Positions 8,428 to 17,360 are shown, counted from the first letter of the stretch. The stretch is DNA of 49,683 nucleotides from Symploca sp. SIO2C1 (GCA_010692635.1 JAAHGL010000012.1:1-49683); one strand, 5' to 3'. The notes: a model not told the origin generated them from the letters alone. A program made the numbers and translations.

Positions 8428-9060
8428 TTAATGATGTTCAAAGATGTTTTTGTAGTGGAGTAGATCTAAAGAAACCATTACTGGTAAAACTTCAAAACAC
8501 TGTTGAGTCAGTTCCCAACGTCCTTCTCTTTTGAGCATATTAACCAATTTCTGCTTCGCACCCAACAGATAGCGCACATCGTTGGCAGCGTATTGCAACT
8601 GCTCATCAGAAAGGTTAGCCGCATTACCCCAGTCGGAACTCTGAGAAGTTTTATCTAGTTCCACTAGTTCCAATTCTCGTACCACATCCTTGAGACCATG
8701 ATTACTAGTGTAGGTACGAGCTAGCTTACTGGCAATTTTAGTACAAAATATCGGCTTGACATCAATACCGAGATTCTGCCGCAACATAGCAAGATCAAAG
8801 CGAGCAAAGTGAAATACCTTCATGACATCAGCTGCTTCCAACAACTGCTTGAGTAATGGTGCTTCTGTTTGTCCCTTGGCAATCCGAATCACACTTACTC
8901 TATCTTTAGAGTCACACAATTGTACGAGACACAAGCGATCGCGTTGGTAGATTAGTCCCATAGTTTCTGTATCCACCGCGATTTGGGACTCTGCCAGATA
9001 CTTATGATATAGCTCCTCGGATAAGTCGCGATCGCAAACCTGAAAATCTTGCAATTCCAT
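8428..9060 (-). CDS. Ribonuclease D-like 3'-5' exonuclease
   Basis: A 210-residue DEDDy exonuclease domain. The catalytic set is visible: Asp30 and Glu32 (DTE), Asp89 (in FHFARFD), Tyr157 and Asp161 (QYAANDV). The HRDC domain of the longer E. coli RNase D is absent, as is usual for the short cyanobacterial form. The likely role is 3' trimming of tRNA or other structured RNA. It starts at ATG. The gap to the downstream CAP gene is 18 bp away and contains ATCTAAA repeats. No mutation of key residues is seen. Confidence 0.92.
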   Translation of the reverse strand: MELQDFQVCDRDLSEELYHKYLAESQIAVDTETMGLIYQRDRLCLVQLCDSKDRVSVIRIAKGQTEAPLLKQLLEAADVMKVFHFARFDLAMLRQNLGIDVKPIFCTKIASKLARTYTSNHGLKDVVRELELVELDKTSQSSDWGNAANLSDEQLQYAANDVRYLLGAKQKLVNMLKREGRWELTQQCFEVLPVMVSLDLLHYKNIFEHH

Positions 9061-9078
9061 AATCTAAAATCTAAAATC

Positions 9079-9621
9079 TCAACGGTGCTTGATAAAGACT
9101 TGGGTAAAGTAATACTCACCCTTAGCATTTTGGGTAACGCCAATACCTGTGAGGTCAAACTCCCCCTGAATATTTTTCAGATGACCAGGACTTTTGAGCC
9201 AACCCTCAACTGCCTGCTTACCTGGATCAGAATAACCTTGATTGTACGCTACATTTTCCGCAGCACTGCGATAGGGAATCGATTTTTCTAGTGCTTTGAC
9301 TCGTCCCTCAAATCCATCATGGCTAAAGGAAACCCTACCACTTGCCATTGCCTCACTATGCAATCTTGCCTGCTCACTGATCCGAGGGTCTAAAGTTAGG
9401 GGGGATAAATTACGGGATTGGCGATATTGATTAATCTGGCGATGAACAGATATCTCCAAGTTCATGAAATCTCCAGAGGTTGAACCTTGAGAAGCTGTTG
9501 GGGTTGGTGTAGTCTGTGAGGGTAGAGGTTGACTAATGCTGATAGGAGAATTGCAGCCGCTGAGTCCGGCAGCTAGTACAAGTAGTCCCCAATTCATCTG
9601 AGATAATCGTTTTAGCATCAT
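9079..9621 (-). CDS. CAP (SCP/PR1) domain lipoprotein
   Basis: A 180-residue secreted protein. The signal peptide ends in the lipobox LSGC with Cys23, so it should be lipid-anchored. A Ser/Thr/Pro linker (about residues 30-50) precedes the CAP domain (about 55-180) with HSEAMASG, FSHDGF, AENVAYNQG and GWLKSPGHLKNI, the family signatures including the His/Glu cavity residues. Bacterial CAP proteins of this type have unclear function, possibly cell-envelope binding or proteolysis. The gene starts with two adjacent Met codons. Its promoter region is bounded by repeats at 9697-9745. Confidence 0.9.
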   Translation of the reverse strand: MMLKRLSQMNWGLLVLAAGLSGCNSPISISQPLPSQTTPTPTASQGSTSGDFMNLEISVHRQINQYRQSRNLSPLTLDPRISEQARLHSEAMASGRVSFSHDGFEGRVKALEKSIPYRSAAENVAYNQGYSDPGKQAVEGWLKSPGHLKNIQGEFDLTGIGVTQNAKGEYYFTQVFIKHR

Positions 9622-9696
9622 TCAAGAGAAAGTGTGAAACAAGGCTTTCCAGATTTAATACTTCAGCTTGCGGTTCAACGATTCCGGATTGCTTAA

Positions 9697-9745
9697 GAAA
9701 GGCAGAAGGCAGGAGGCAGAAGGCAGGAGGCAGGAGGCAGGAGGT
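9697..9745. repeat. AGGCAGA/AGGCAGG heptamer tandem array
   Basis: About six 7-bp units between the CAP gene and trpB, followed by a second array of CCCCCAGCT units at about 9787-9830. This is typical of cyanobacterial short tandem repeats. The apparent open frames here are repeat artefacts. Confidence 0.85.
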
Positions 9746-9833
9746 AAAAGAAATCTTTTCAACATCCACGAATTGCTTGTCTTACTCCCCCAACTTCCCC
9801 AGCTCCCCCAGCTCCCCCAGCTCCTCCATCTCC

Positions 9834-11099
9834 TCATCCCTCCCCTGTTTCTAAGTCAATCAACTTGGCAACAGTTTGAACATCCTTATCACCACGACCG
9901 GAACAATTAATTACGATACGAGGAGAACCACTAAGTTGGGGACACAGAGTTTCTAGATAAGCGATTGCATGAGAGGTTTCCAGTGCTGGGATGATACCCT
10001 CTAGCTCAGACAACAATCTAAAAGCCGCGATCGCTTCTTGATCAGTCACACTATAATATTCTGCTCTACCGCTGTCCTTCAAATAACTATGCTCAGGACC
10101 AACACCGGGATAATCTAGTCCCGCACTAATGGAGTGAGCTTCTAATACCTGACCATCATTATCTTGCAACAAATAGCTCATTGCTCCGTGCAAAACTCCC
10201 GGACGTCCACGGGTAAGCGTTGCAGCATGCTTCTGGGATTCTACACCTTCTCCTGCTGCCTCAACCCCAATCAACCGCACACTTTCTTCTTTTACAAACT
10301 CATGGAAGAGTCCCATGGCATTGGAACCACCACCTACACAAGCTAGCAGAATATCCGGCAAACCACCCCATTTTTCTTGGCACTGAGCACGAGTTTCCTT
10401 GCCAATCACTGCATGAAAGTCACGCACCAGCAACGGGTAAGGGTGAGGTCCTGCCACGGAACCTAAGATATAGTGGGTAGTTTCCACATTTGTTACCCAA
10501 TCGCGAATTGCTTCAGAGGTAGCATCCTTAAGAGTACCAGTACCTGCTTCTACAGGTTGCACCTTTGCTCCCATCAACCGCATCCGAAAGACATTCAGTG
10601 CTTGCCGTTCCATATCTTGGACACCCATATAAATGATGCATTCCAGACCAAAACGAGCACAAACTGTTGCTGTTGCTACACCATGTTGTCCCGCACCTGT
10701 CTCAGCAATAATACGTTTTTTACCCATGCGTTTAGCCAAAAGGACTTGAGCTAAAGCATTATTAATTTTGTGAGCTCCGGTATGATTTAGGTCTTCTCGT
10801 TTCAAATAAATTTGAGGACCACTGCCATCAGCCTTGGCATAGTGAGTAGTCAGACGCTCAGCAAAGTATAGAGGACTAGGGCGTCCTACATAGTCTCGTA
10901 GTAACCCTTGCAGTTCTTGTTGGAAATCCGAGTCATTGCCATATCGCTGAAAAAACTGCTCTAGCTCACTCAGAGCAGGCATTAGGGTTTCCGGCACATA
11001 CTTGCCGCCAAATTTGCCAAAACGCCCTAAGGCATCCGGTTGCGGGGTAACACTTTTGGTATCAGTTTGGGGGCTATGAGGTAGGGGAGTAGTAGTCAC
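9834..11099 (-). CDS. trpB: Tryptophan synthase beta chain
   Basis: A 421-residue enzyme that joins indole and serine to give tryptophan, using PLP. PLP Lys111 sits in [11 protein letters not shown], and the Gly-rich phosphate-binding loop is [10 protein letters not shown]. The length and motifs are those of the classical TrpB1 form, which works with TrpA. No trpA is in the window, so the tryptophan genes are dispersed, as in most cyanobacteria. The N-terminal 20 residues are an ordinary Thr/Pro-rich extension before the conserved [13 protein letters not shown]. It is monocistronic as far as the window shows. Confidence 0.98.
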   Translation of the reverse strand: MTTTPLPHSPQTDTKSVTPQPDALGRFGKFGGKYVPETLMPALSELEQFFQRYGNDSDFQQELQGLLRDYVGRPSPLYFAERLTTHYAKADGSGPQIYLKREDLNHTGAHKINNALAQVLLAKRMGKKRIIAETGAGQHGVATATVCARFGLECIIYMGVQDMERQALNVFRMRLMGAKVQPVEAGTGTLKDATSEAIRDWVTNVETTHYILGSVAGPHPYPLLVRDFHAVIGKETRAQCQEKWGGLPDILLACVGGGSNAMGLFHEFVKEESVRLIGVEAAGEGVESQKHAATLTRGRPGVLHGAMSYLLQDNDGQVLEAHSISAGLDYPGVGPEHSYLKDSGRAEYYSVTDQEAIAAFRLLSELEGIIPALETSHAIAYLETLCPQLSGSPRIVINCSGRGDKDVQTVAKLIDLETGEG

Positions 11100-11694
11100 A
11101 GTAGAGATAAGAATACAGGACAGAACCCATTATACTTAAGGGCTTACACTGCAAGAGCTTCGTTTAAACTGATCTCACACCTTGTTAACAAATCCAAACT
11201 GGTTCCTATCCTAAGAACTGTCTTATTGCCAACCTTCGCAGGTTAACTTTTACCGCCGATAAAGCCTAATTTGTTTATTCCCATTTACTGATTGTCAACA
11301 AATCATTCAAATGGGATAATAACAAATTAAAATCAAAATAAAATATCAGCAATAATTTTGATTAATATATGAATTTGATTAGTTTAATATATTCATTTCG
11401 ACCTGTAAGTATCTAAGGCTACATCGGATAAATACCAAAGAAGTTAATCAGAAAAATCAATAATTATAGATATATCTTTTGAGTATAATAAATGCTCATC
11501 AATTAGGTAATACAAGATGTATTTAAATTATAATCACTCAAATGCTGTAGCTCATTATCCACAACATTTTGTTAAAATTGACATCACAGTTTAAATGCCG
11601 AACAATTAATTGCAGCTTTCTTATATAGGCTCTACAACTAGAAAAAATTGCAATATTATTCAACTGGAAAGATTCAACTGTAGTAGCTAAAAAA
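11100..11694. other. Divergent intergenic region between trpB and the PATAN gene
   Basis: About 595 bp, strongly AT-rich from 11290 on. It must carry promoters for both flanking genes. A TTGACA hexamer occurs at 11577, but the expected -10 (AACAAT) is weak, so I do not call it. No RNA gene or repeat family is recognised. Confidence 0.6.
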
Positions 11695-12429
11695 ATGTTT
11701 ATTACTGGTTCCTTACAAGAATTTTCCTTACTAGAAATTTCTCATTGTATCTATAAAGAGAAGAAAACAGGATTACTGCAAATTTTTTCTTCACCAGAAT
11801 CTCCAGAAAATTCATTATCAAATCATTACATTTGGGTATCTCAAGGCAAGCTTGTCGCAGCAGCTAACCAATTAAATAATCAAGGTTTAGTGTCACTAAT
11901 TCAACAATACCATTGGGCTAGTAATCGCGTAGTTACCAAAGTCGCTCAGTTTTGCCCAAAAGAGCAACCATTGGGGTTATACCTGAGAAATCAAGGTGTG
12001 CTAAAATCTCAACATCTGAAACATTTATTTGAAGTACAGTTATTCCAACAAGTGCGTATTTTGTTTCAGTTTAAGGATGTTCAGTTTAAATTTGACCAAG
12101 ATGTACCAACGCCAATGTCAGAGATGACTGGCTTGACTTTGCCAGTAGTTTCACTAAATTGGGTGCTAGAAAAACTGACAATATTGCAAGAAATTTTTGA
12201 GTTAAGAAATTTACTCCCAGACAATTCTTATGGCTCTAATAAATCCAGTTTTTTTTGTAGCCAAGTTGATCATCTTCTAGATATTGCTTTTTTTCATTCT
12301 TTAAATTTTTCTTTATTCAATCAAGAGAATTCGATAAATAAGCTATCTCAATTTATTGATTTATACTATTTGCCTTATGATTTACCTAAATCTATGCCAA
12401 ACCAACGAGTTTCTTGTGCTTTGGCTTAG
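11695..12429 (+). CDS. PATAN (DUF4388) domain protein without receiver domain
   Basis: A 244-residue protein. Residues 1-145 fit the PATAN domain found at the N-terminus of PatA-type regulators: ITGSLQEFSLLEISHCIYKE, then KTGLLQI, IWVSQGKLVAA and LGLYLRNQGVL. PatA-like proteins normally continue into a receiver domain. Here the C-terminal 90 residues show no Asp/Lys receiver signature. In cyanobacteria these proteins act in phototaxis or heterocyst regulation through protein contacts. The exact role is unknown. The DNA is more AT-rich than in neighbouring genes. Confidence 0.8.
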   Translation: MFITGSLQEFSLLEISHCIYKEKKTGLLQIFSSPESPENSLSNHYIWVSQGKLVAAANQLNNQGLVSLIQQYHWASNRVVTKVAQFCPKEQPLGLYLRNQGVLKSQHLKHLFEVQLFQQVRILFQFKDVQFKFDQDVPTPMSEMTGLTLPVVSLNWVLEKLTILQEIFELRNLLPDNSYGSNKSSFFCSQVDHLLDIAFFHSLNFSLFNQENSINKLSQFIDLYYLPYDLPKSMPNQRVSCALA

Positions 12430-12538
12430 TTTAACCAAATCTACACTAAGAATTGTTCGTTCCCGTTATCATAGTGAAGATTACGGGGACTATATCCGCT
12501 GAGCATCAGCATAAAATTCTACATACAAGCGAGGAGGG

Positions 12539-12574
12539 ATGATGGCAACTATAGAAATGACTGTAGCTGAATGA
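12539..12574 (+). other. Short ORF overlapping the mazF start, possible antitoxin remnant
   Basis: A GAGGAGG motif precedes two adjacent ATG codons encoding MMATIEMTVAE. The TGA overlaps the first ATG of mazF (ATGATG). The arrangement is that of a coupled upstream gene, which for a toxin would be the antitoxin, but only 11 codons are open. It could be the remains of an antitoxin or a leader peptide. I see no intact antitoxin. Confidence 0.35.
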
Positions 12575-12822
12575 TGAAGCGAGGTGATGTTTTTGATGCT
12601 AGACTTGATCCAACAGAAGGCTCTGAACAGGCAGGAAATCGTCCCGTTATTATCGTCAGTCGTAATGCAATTAATGCAGCTAGTTCTGTAGTTTTGTCTG
12701 TGCCTTGTACAACTTATCGGGAAGGGCGACGCATTTATCCAAGCCAACTCCTAATTAGGGCTTGCTGTATAAGTGTGGAAGCTATAACAGAATTGGGTTT
12801 CAAGGATTTTTCGGAGAAATAA
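12571..12822 (+). pseudogene. MazF/PemK-type toxin gene truncated by a MITE
   Basis: Residues 1-62 are a clear MazF/PemK N-terminal part: RGDVFDARLDPTEGSEQAG, then RPVIIVSR and VPCTTYREGRRIYPSQLLI. After Ile62 the reading frame enters the MITE at 12758-12980 and picks up 21 foreign residues before a stop. The normal C-terminal half (about 50-55 residues including the ALAEQVR-type helix) is missing, and it does not resume beyond the element, so sequence was lost as well as interrupted. MazF toxins are mRNA interferases. This one is unlikely to fold. Start is the first of two ATGs. Confidence 0.85.
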
Positions 12823-12980
12823 GTGCAAGGAAATTATACCTTTTGGCTCAAAAAGCTTGCACAATGGAAAAAATCTGGGAGCTAATCGAGGGGTCATTCA
12901 CTCATTACTCATTACTCATTACTCATTACTCATTACTCATTACTTCAAAAGCCGAATCAATCGACTTATTCAGCAAACCC
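12758..12980. mobile_element. MITE of the GGGCTTGCTGAATAAGT family, copy in mazF
   Basis: The ends are GGGCTTGCTGTATAAGT and GACTTATTCAGCAAACCC, with TA on both sides. The interior contains an ATTACTC heptamer array (about 12898-12943). TA flanks suggest a Tc1/mariner (IS630)-type mobiliser. No transposase lies in the element or the window. Confidence 0.85.
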
Positions 12981-13013
12981 TAAATAAGAACTTCTTGACT
13001 TTTGCTACTTTCT

Positions 13014-14246
13014 TCACCCAGCTACTCCTACAGCTTCAATGGCTTTTTCCAGGGCGATCGCAACATGAGTCCAATGAGTTCCCCCTTGACAAAAAGCGAT
13101 GTATGGCTCTCTTAGAGGTCCATCTGCGGAAAACTCGGAAGTACTGCCATCAATAAATGTACCCCCTGCCATTACTAATTCGCTCTCATAACCGGGCATT
13201 GCTGCTGGCACTGGGTCAAGATAGGAACCAACAGGGGAATGCTGCTGAATTGCTTGACAGAAGGCAATTAATTTCTCTGGTGAACCCAGCTTAATCCCTT
13301 GAATCACATCTCTACTGGGTTCCATTGGTAGGGGATTGACAGGGTAACCCAATTGCTGGAAAACATAAGCAGTTAACTGATTACCTTTGAGAGCTTCTCC
13401 TACCATTTGGGGAGCTAAGAATAATCCTTGGAACAGCAACCTATTTTGCTCAAAGGTAGCGCCACCAGTGCTACCAATTCCGGGAGCCGTCAAACGACAG
13501 GCAGCAGCTTCTACTAAGTCAGCTTTACCTGCAATATAACCGCCAGCGGTAACAATTGTACCCCCAGGATTTTTAATCAAGGAACCAGCAATAAGTTCAG
13601 CACCAACTGCTGGAGGCTCTCTTTCTTCAACAAATTCTCCATAACAGTTATCAACAAAACAGATGGTACCCGGATTTTGTTGTTTAACTAGTTGGATAAT
13701 TTTTTCAATGTCGGCAATGGAAAGACTAGGCCGCCAGGAATAACCACAAGAGCGTTGAATGAGTACTAGCCTAGTAGAATTACTCACAGCTTGTCCTAAA
13801 GCTTGCCAATCTACAGTGAGCTCTTGAGTTAAGGGTAACTGACGGTAACTAATGCCAAATTCTTGTAGAGAACCTTGACCACTACCTCGCAAACCAATGA
13901 CTTCTTCTAAAGTATCGTAAGGAGCGCCAGCAACTGCCAACATCTCGTCACCGGGACGCAGAATACCAAATAAGCAGCAAGCGATCGCATGGGTCCCTGA
14001 AACAAACTGCACTCTTACAGCAGCCGCCTCTGCACCCATCACTTCAGCAAATACCTGATCCAAAGTTTGGCGACCTAAATCATCATGACCATAGCCAGTG
14101 ACTCCTGCAAAGTGATGGACACCCACACGGTAACGTCGAAAGGAACCTAGCACCTTGTGGAGATTTCCCTTAACTGCTAGGTCAATTTCATAAAAAATCG
14201 GCAACAGTTTCTTTTCTGCTGCTTGTAGTTGTTGAGAACTGTTCAT
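13014..14246 (-). CDS. Methionine gamma-lyase family PLP enzyme (aluminium-resistance-type)
   Basis: A 410-residue fold-type I PLP enzyme of the group often annotated as aluminium resistance or methionine gamma-lyase family (YnbB-like). Diagnostic stretches are GYGHDDLGRQTLDQVFAEV, FVSGTHAIACCLFG, CFVDNCYGEF and the PLP-lysine site SLIKNPGG. It contains further family stretches such as GIGSTGGATFEQNR and QGGTHWTHVA. The true substrate is not established for this family. It is separated by 74 bp of CCATTAG-type repeats from the upstream proA-like gene on the same strand. Confidence 0.88.
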   Translation of the reverse strand: MNSSQQLQAAEKKLLPIFYEIDLAVKGNLHKVLGSFRRYRVGVHHFAGVTGYGHDDLGRQTLDQVFAEVMGAEAAAVRVQFVSGTHAIACCLFGILRPGDEMLAVAGAPYDTLEEVIGLRGSGQGSLQEFGISYRQLPLTQELTVDWQALGQAVSNSTRLVLIQRSCGYSWRPSLSIADIEKIIQLVKQQNPGTICFVDNCYGEFVEEREPPAVGAELIAGSLIKNPGGTIVTAGGYIAGKADLVEAAACRLTAPGIGSTGGATFEQNRLLFQGLFLAPQMVGEALKGNQLTAYVFQQLGYPVNPLPMEPSRDVIQGIKLGSPEKLIAFCQAIQQHSPVGSYLDPVPAAMPGYESELVMAGGTFIDGSTSEFSADGPLREPYIAFCQGGTHWTHVAIALEKAIEAVGVAG

Positions 14247-14267
14247 TCACAAAGCATAGTACTTAGG

Positions 14268-14318
14268 CTAGTCAATCAGCAATCAGCCATTAGCCATTAG
14301 CAATTAGCCATTAGCAAT
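14268..14318. repeat. AGCCATT/AGCAATT heptamer array
   Basis: About seven 7-bp units between the PLP enzyme start and the proA-like stop. Similar arrays occur at 17768-17812, 38893-38938 and 39588-39626. Confidence 0.8.
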
Positions 14319-14320
14319 TA

Positions 14321-15574
14321 TCAATTTCCCTGAACAACCTGCTTGATGGTAGTCAGCGTTTCCAAACTAATCATGCCTCGACGATATCCTTTTTGGTTAG
14401 ACATCCCCAGAAAAACCGAATCTCCTCGTTTGGGATTACGCAAAAAGCGTGGGGACGAGTTAATGTAAACCGAAGCACTATCGATACCTAAGGCAAATTG
14501 GCGGCTTTCCTGGTAAGACTCTGTAACCAAGCAGTCAGCGTGGCTGCTACTATGTTGGTTCATCCAAGCGATCGCTGAGTCTAGGTTATCTACTTCCTTA
14601 AAAGCAATTATTTTACCAAGATAAGGTTGGCTCCATTCAGATTTTGCTGCTAAGGTCAACTGATGGGGAAACTCAGCCACTAGTTTGGCATCACCTCTAA
14701 GTTGAAAGCTTTTTTCTTTAAGGCTTTTCCACAAGCTCTCCCAAGCAGAAGGGTTTGAATCGCGATTAACAAGAATCTTTTCAATGGCATTTACGGGGTC
14801 TGGCTCACTAGCGTGGCTGTCTAGGACCACCGACTCTACCATGTCCAGTTTACCAGTGGCAGACCAATAAAGGTAACAATTACCCATTGCCGACCTCAAA
14901 ACCGGTACAGTTGATTGCTGCATAACTTTTTCTACTAGGGTTGGTCGTCCATAAGGAATAACCAAATTCAAATATCGGTCTTGAGTGACTAAATCTCGAA
15001 TGGAAGCTCCCTGATCCGAGGATAATATTTCTACGCATCCAAGAGGTAAACCAGCCTCATCAAGAGCAGCTTGTATTGCTTGTGCAATTACGAGGTTGGA
15101 GTTGCTGGCTTCGCTTCCACCTCTGAGAATCAGACTATTACCAGTTTTAAGACAAAAGCCTGCCGCGATCGCACCCAACTCAGGAAATGCTTCATATATT
15201 AGGGCAATTACTCCCAAAGGCATCAATTGAGAGTAAGTTTGAGCGTAGTCAAGTTGATAGGAGGCATTCATCACTCGCCGGATGGGATCAGATAATTCTC
15301 CTAGCCTTTGCAAAATGCCTATGGCTCTTTGAAGGCGCTCTGGTGTTAGCTTGAGCCAATCTAAAATTAGCTCTGGTACTGCCATTTCTCGGCTAGTTTC
15401 CAAGTCGAGAGTGTTGGCCTCCAAAATATCATCAAAGGAGTTTTTCAGTGCTTGAGCCATTGCTTGGACACCACGAGAGCGTTCTACTCCTTTAGTAGTT
15501 GCCAAGACCAAAGAAGCCCTATAAGCTTGGGCTATTGCTTCAGTGGGTTTGGGGGAAAAATCAGAGACTTCCAT
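14321..15574 (-). CDS. Gamma-glutamyl phosphate reductase-like protein lacking the usual catalytic Cys
   Basis: A 417-residue member of the ProA (glutamate-5-semialdehyde dehydrogenase) family, which makes the second step of proline synthesis. Family stretches: PLGVIALIYEA (119-129), LILRGGSEASNSN (148-160), TVPVLRSAMGNCYLY (222-236), GDSVFLGMSNQKGYRRG near the end. In canonical ProA the nucleophilic Cys sits in S/G-V-C-N-A. Here the aligned stretch reads D-P-V-N-A (Val261), so the Cys is gone. RP(N)V in the YEARP motif is also changed to AFPEL. It may be a paralogue with a changed function, while another ProA elsewhere makes proline. The upstream gene ends 12 bp away, so they are probably cotranscribed. 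Confidence 0.85.
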   Translation of the reverse strand: MEVSDFSPKPTEAIAQAYRASLVLATTKGVERSRGVQAMAQALKNSFDDILEANTLDLETSREMAVPELILDWLKLTPERLQRAIGILQRLGELSDPIRRVMNASYQLDYAQTYSQLMPLGVIALIYEAFPELGAIAAGFCLKTGNSLILRGGSEASNSNLVIAQAIQAALDEAGLPLGCVEILSSDQGASIRDLVTQDRYLNLVIPYGRPTLVEKVMQQSTVPVLRSAMGNCYLYWSATGKLDMVESVVLDSHASEPDPVNAIEKILVNRDSNPSAWESLWKSLKEKSFQLRGDAKLVAEFPHQLTLAAKSEWSQPYLGKIIAFKEVDNLDSAIAWMNQHSSSHADCLVTESYQESRQFALGIDSASVYINSSPRFLRNPKRGDSVFLGMSNQKGYRRGMISLETLTTIKQVVQGN

Positions 15575-15586
15575 TGCTATTTCGTG

Positions 15587-15988
15587 CTAACGTCGGTAGG
15601 TTAGCCAGACCATTAGTGCTGGGAGCAGGGCTAACAACACTGCCAACAACGCCCAGAAAATAATGTTGTCTTTGTCGTGCAGTGCTAGTGGCAGCCAAAC
15701 AATCAACAATACTAGAACAATTAAGATAGCGACTGGTAAGTAGTTTTCCCCAATAGTAGCATTGGCTGTATTCCAGCGGTTTCCTGTCCAACGCCAAGCT
15801 TTTTTGTAAGGATAGTTTGTGGACAGTTGCTCAATCACATATCCACTTTCTTCAACTACAAAGATCTGCTGACAGCGATCGCAGCCAAAGGCTTCTGTCA
15901 GGGTAATCGGAACTAGACATCCCTTACGTCTACAAGGACAGGGATATTCTGTATTTAAGTCAATCTTTTGAGTTTTTCGAGATGCCAC
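15587..15988 (-). CDS. Zinc-ribbon-like membrane protein, conserved hypothetical
   Basis: A 133-residue protein. The N-terminal part has four cysteines in two pairs (CPCRRKGC and CDRC) that could bind zinc. Then a WRWTGNRW motif and two C-terminal hydrophobic segments at about residues 83-100 and 108-129 with a short charged loop (HDKDN). I know proteins of this layout only as conserved cyanobacterial hypotheticals. The stop lies 12 bp before the proA-like start, so the two genes likely share a transcript. The start ATG is the only good candidate. Confidence 0.75.
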   Translation of the reverse strand: MASRKTQKIDLNTEYPCPCRRKGCLVPITLTEAFGCDRCQQIFVVEESGYVIEQLSTNYPYKKAWRWTGNRWNTANATIGENYLPVAILIVLVLLIVWLPLALHDKDNIIFWALLAVLLALLPALMVWLTYRR

Positions 15989-16391
15989 AAGCGCTATTCA
16001 CAACCCAAATACTTTTTGCAAAGATTCTCCTAAGCCTTTTTAGCATAAAGTTGGTTAATCACATTTTCCTGGGCTATCACTAATCCTGATAATTTGGCGG
16101 TGTTCTCGACTCCTGACTGAGCGATGCAGAGTAAACGCCCATTTCTAATATTCTAACGCTTTCATCAGAACTTAACCAAGGTCTGTTGGGTATTTCTCGT
16201 CAGAAGGATGCCTATTGAATGAACCACAAAGGCACGAAGGACACAAAGGAAGAAAAGAAGTTCAACAATTGATAATGAACAATGGATAATGGATAATTAC
16301 CTCTCCTTGAAAGAAGACTTCATAAATGAAGAGGTCTTAGACCAAATTAATCAATTATCAATGGATAATTGATAATAGTTGGTTTTTGTTA
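15989..16391. other. Intergenic region with dispersed repeats upstream of the zinc-ribbon gene
   Basis: No gene seen. Contents: ACCACAAAGGCACGAAGGAC-type repeats near 16220-16250, the 57-bp dispersed repeat at 16261-16317 and AATTATCAATGGATAATTGATAA palindromic sequence near 16351-16376. The first 200 bp show nothing recognisable beyond a presumed promoter. Confidence 0.6.
16261..16317. repeat. 57-bp dispersed repeat, copy 2
   Basis: Identical over 57 bases to 3163-3219 and in the same orientation. Sequence divergence starts abruptly on both sides, so this looks like a discrete repeat unit. Confidence 0.85.
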
Positions 16392-16463
16392 AGCGGGTAA
16401 CGCGATTCGAACGCGCGACATTCACCTTGGCAAGGTGACGCTCTACCACTGAGCTATACCCGC
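16392..16463 (-). tRNA. tRNA-Gly (GCC anticodon)
   Basis: The reverse strand folds into a standard cloverleaf: acceptor GCGGGTA/TACCCGC, D arm starting TAGCTCAGTGGTAGAGC, anticodon stem CACCT/AGGTG around loop TTGCCAA, and T arm with the GTTCGAATC loop. The anticodon GCC reads GGC and GGT glycine codons. CCA is not encoded. Confidence 0.97.
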
Positions 16464-16529
16464 AATGTCACTATTGATTCTAATATCTCAAATAAATTAC
16501 CATTTGTCAACCTTAAGAAGGCAAGAGGT

Positions 16530-17126
16530 TTAATCATTAGTATCTGTTTGTTCAACTGTTGACTCTGAGGCAAGTGCAGGATTTGACGCAACTGGCAAGG
16601 CTTGGGTAGTAATAGCACCATCATCAGAAGCAGCATAAACTGAGCGATTGCCCTTAAACTGCTGCATTAAGCTTCCCATTTCTAGAGCATTCATAGCATA
16701 GTTCCAACCATGGTTACCTTTGATGCCTGCTCGCTCTAGGGCTTGTTGCATCGTATCTGTAGTCAAAACTCCAAATACTACTGGCACACCTGTCTGAAAA
16801 CTAGCGGCAGCAATCCCTTTTGAGACTTCAGCGGCGACATAATCAAAATGAGGTGTTTGTCCCTTGATGACAGCGCCAAGACAAATTACAGCATCATAGT
16901 TATGGCTGAGGGCCGCTTGGCGAGCCATCAGGGGAATTTCAAAACTACCTGGCACCCAAATATAGTCGACTTGAGCGCTTTCGGGATTGGTATCAACACC
17001 GTGGCGTTTCAAGCAATCTTGACATCCCTCTAAGAGTTTGCCAGTTACTAGGTCATTAAATCGACCAATGATGATCGCAAACCGTAGGGAACTAGCTGAA
17101 GTAAAATTGCCCTCGAAAACTGCCAT
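16530..17126 (-). CDS. ribH: 6,7-dimethyl-8-ribityllumazine synthase
   Basis: This is the penultimate enzyme of riboflavin synthesis, condensing the pyrimidine with 3,4-dihydroxybutanone phosphate. Motifs: [36 protein letters not shown] with catalytic His93, and [16 protein letters not shown]. The family core ends near residue 165. Here an additional 30-odd Ala/Ser/Thr/Glu-rich residues follow, a flexible tail seen in some cyanobacterial RibH. It starts with the ATG at MAVFEGN. It is 45 bp downstream of psbZ on the same strand, so the two may share a transcript. Confidence 0.96.
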   Translation of the reverse strand: MAVFEGNFTSASSLRFAIIIGRFNDLVTGKLLEGCQDCLKRHGVDTNPESAQVDYIWVPGSFEIPLMARQAALSHNYDAVICLGAVIKGQTPHFDYVAAEVSKGIAAASFQTGVPVVFGVLTTDTMQQALERAGIKGNHGWNYAMNALEMGSLMQQFKGNRSVYAASDDGAITTQALPVASNPALASESTVEQTDTND

Positions 17127-17171
17127 GGTTAGTTTTAGCCTTAAGAATTTGGTTGTGTTTTCTTTCCCAAT

Positions 17172-17360
17172 CTACACCACCAAAAAGTTTAAGATCCCAA
17201 CTAAGATGACCAAAACTGCCCAAACCGCAGAACCTAAGAAAATCAGATTTTTTGATTGCTCCCAGTTTTGAGGTGAAGCATAGGCTACTGGTACCCCAAC
17301 GACTAATACGAATGACAAAATAACTAGACCTGCGAGTGCAAGTGAAAAGATGATAGACAT
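17172..17360 (-). CDS. psbZ: Photosystem II reaction-centre protein PsbZ (Ycf9)
   Basis: A 62-residue protein with two transmembrane helices. I choose the ATG at 17360 ([15 protein letters not shown]) over the longer upstream Met, because it gives the family length and has a GGGAGA ribosome binding site about 7 bases upstream. The block [18 protein letters not shown] between helices and the ending VGILNFLVV are diagnostic. PsbZ stabilises photosystem II supercomplexes and PsbK association. Confidence 0.96.
   Translation of the reverse strand: MSIIFSLALAGLVILSFVLVVGVPVAYASPQNWEQSKNLIFLGSAVWAVLVILVGILNFLVV

Noticed and set aside
9655-9910. Open frames rich in Leu/Pro/Gln and Gly/Ser/Trp repeats on both strands
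   Set aside because: They are translations of the AGGCAGA and CCCCCAGCT tandem arrays between the CAP gene and trpB.
12430-12490. Frame ending ...RSRYHSEDYGDYIR before the mazF region as an antitoxin
   Set aside because: It runs out of frame through the end of the PATAN gene, has no start of its own and no antitoxin signature.
12898-12943. Regular spacing of ATTACTC units as a possible CRISPR array
   Set aside because: Units are only 7 bp with no spacers. The same holds for all heptamer arrays here.
12762-12983. 73-residue plus-strand frame ending in SLLITHYSLLI repeats
   Set aside because: It lies entirely inside the MITE at 12758-12980 and encodes ATTACTC heptamers, so it is not a gene.
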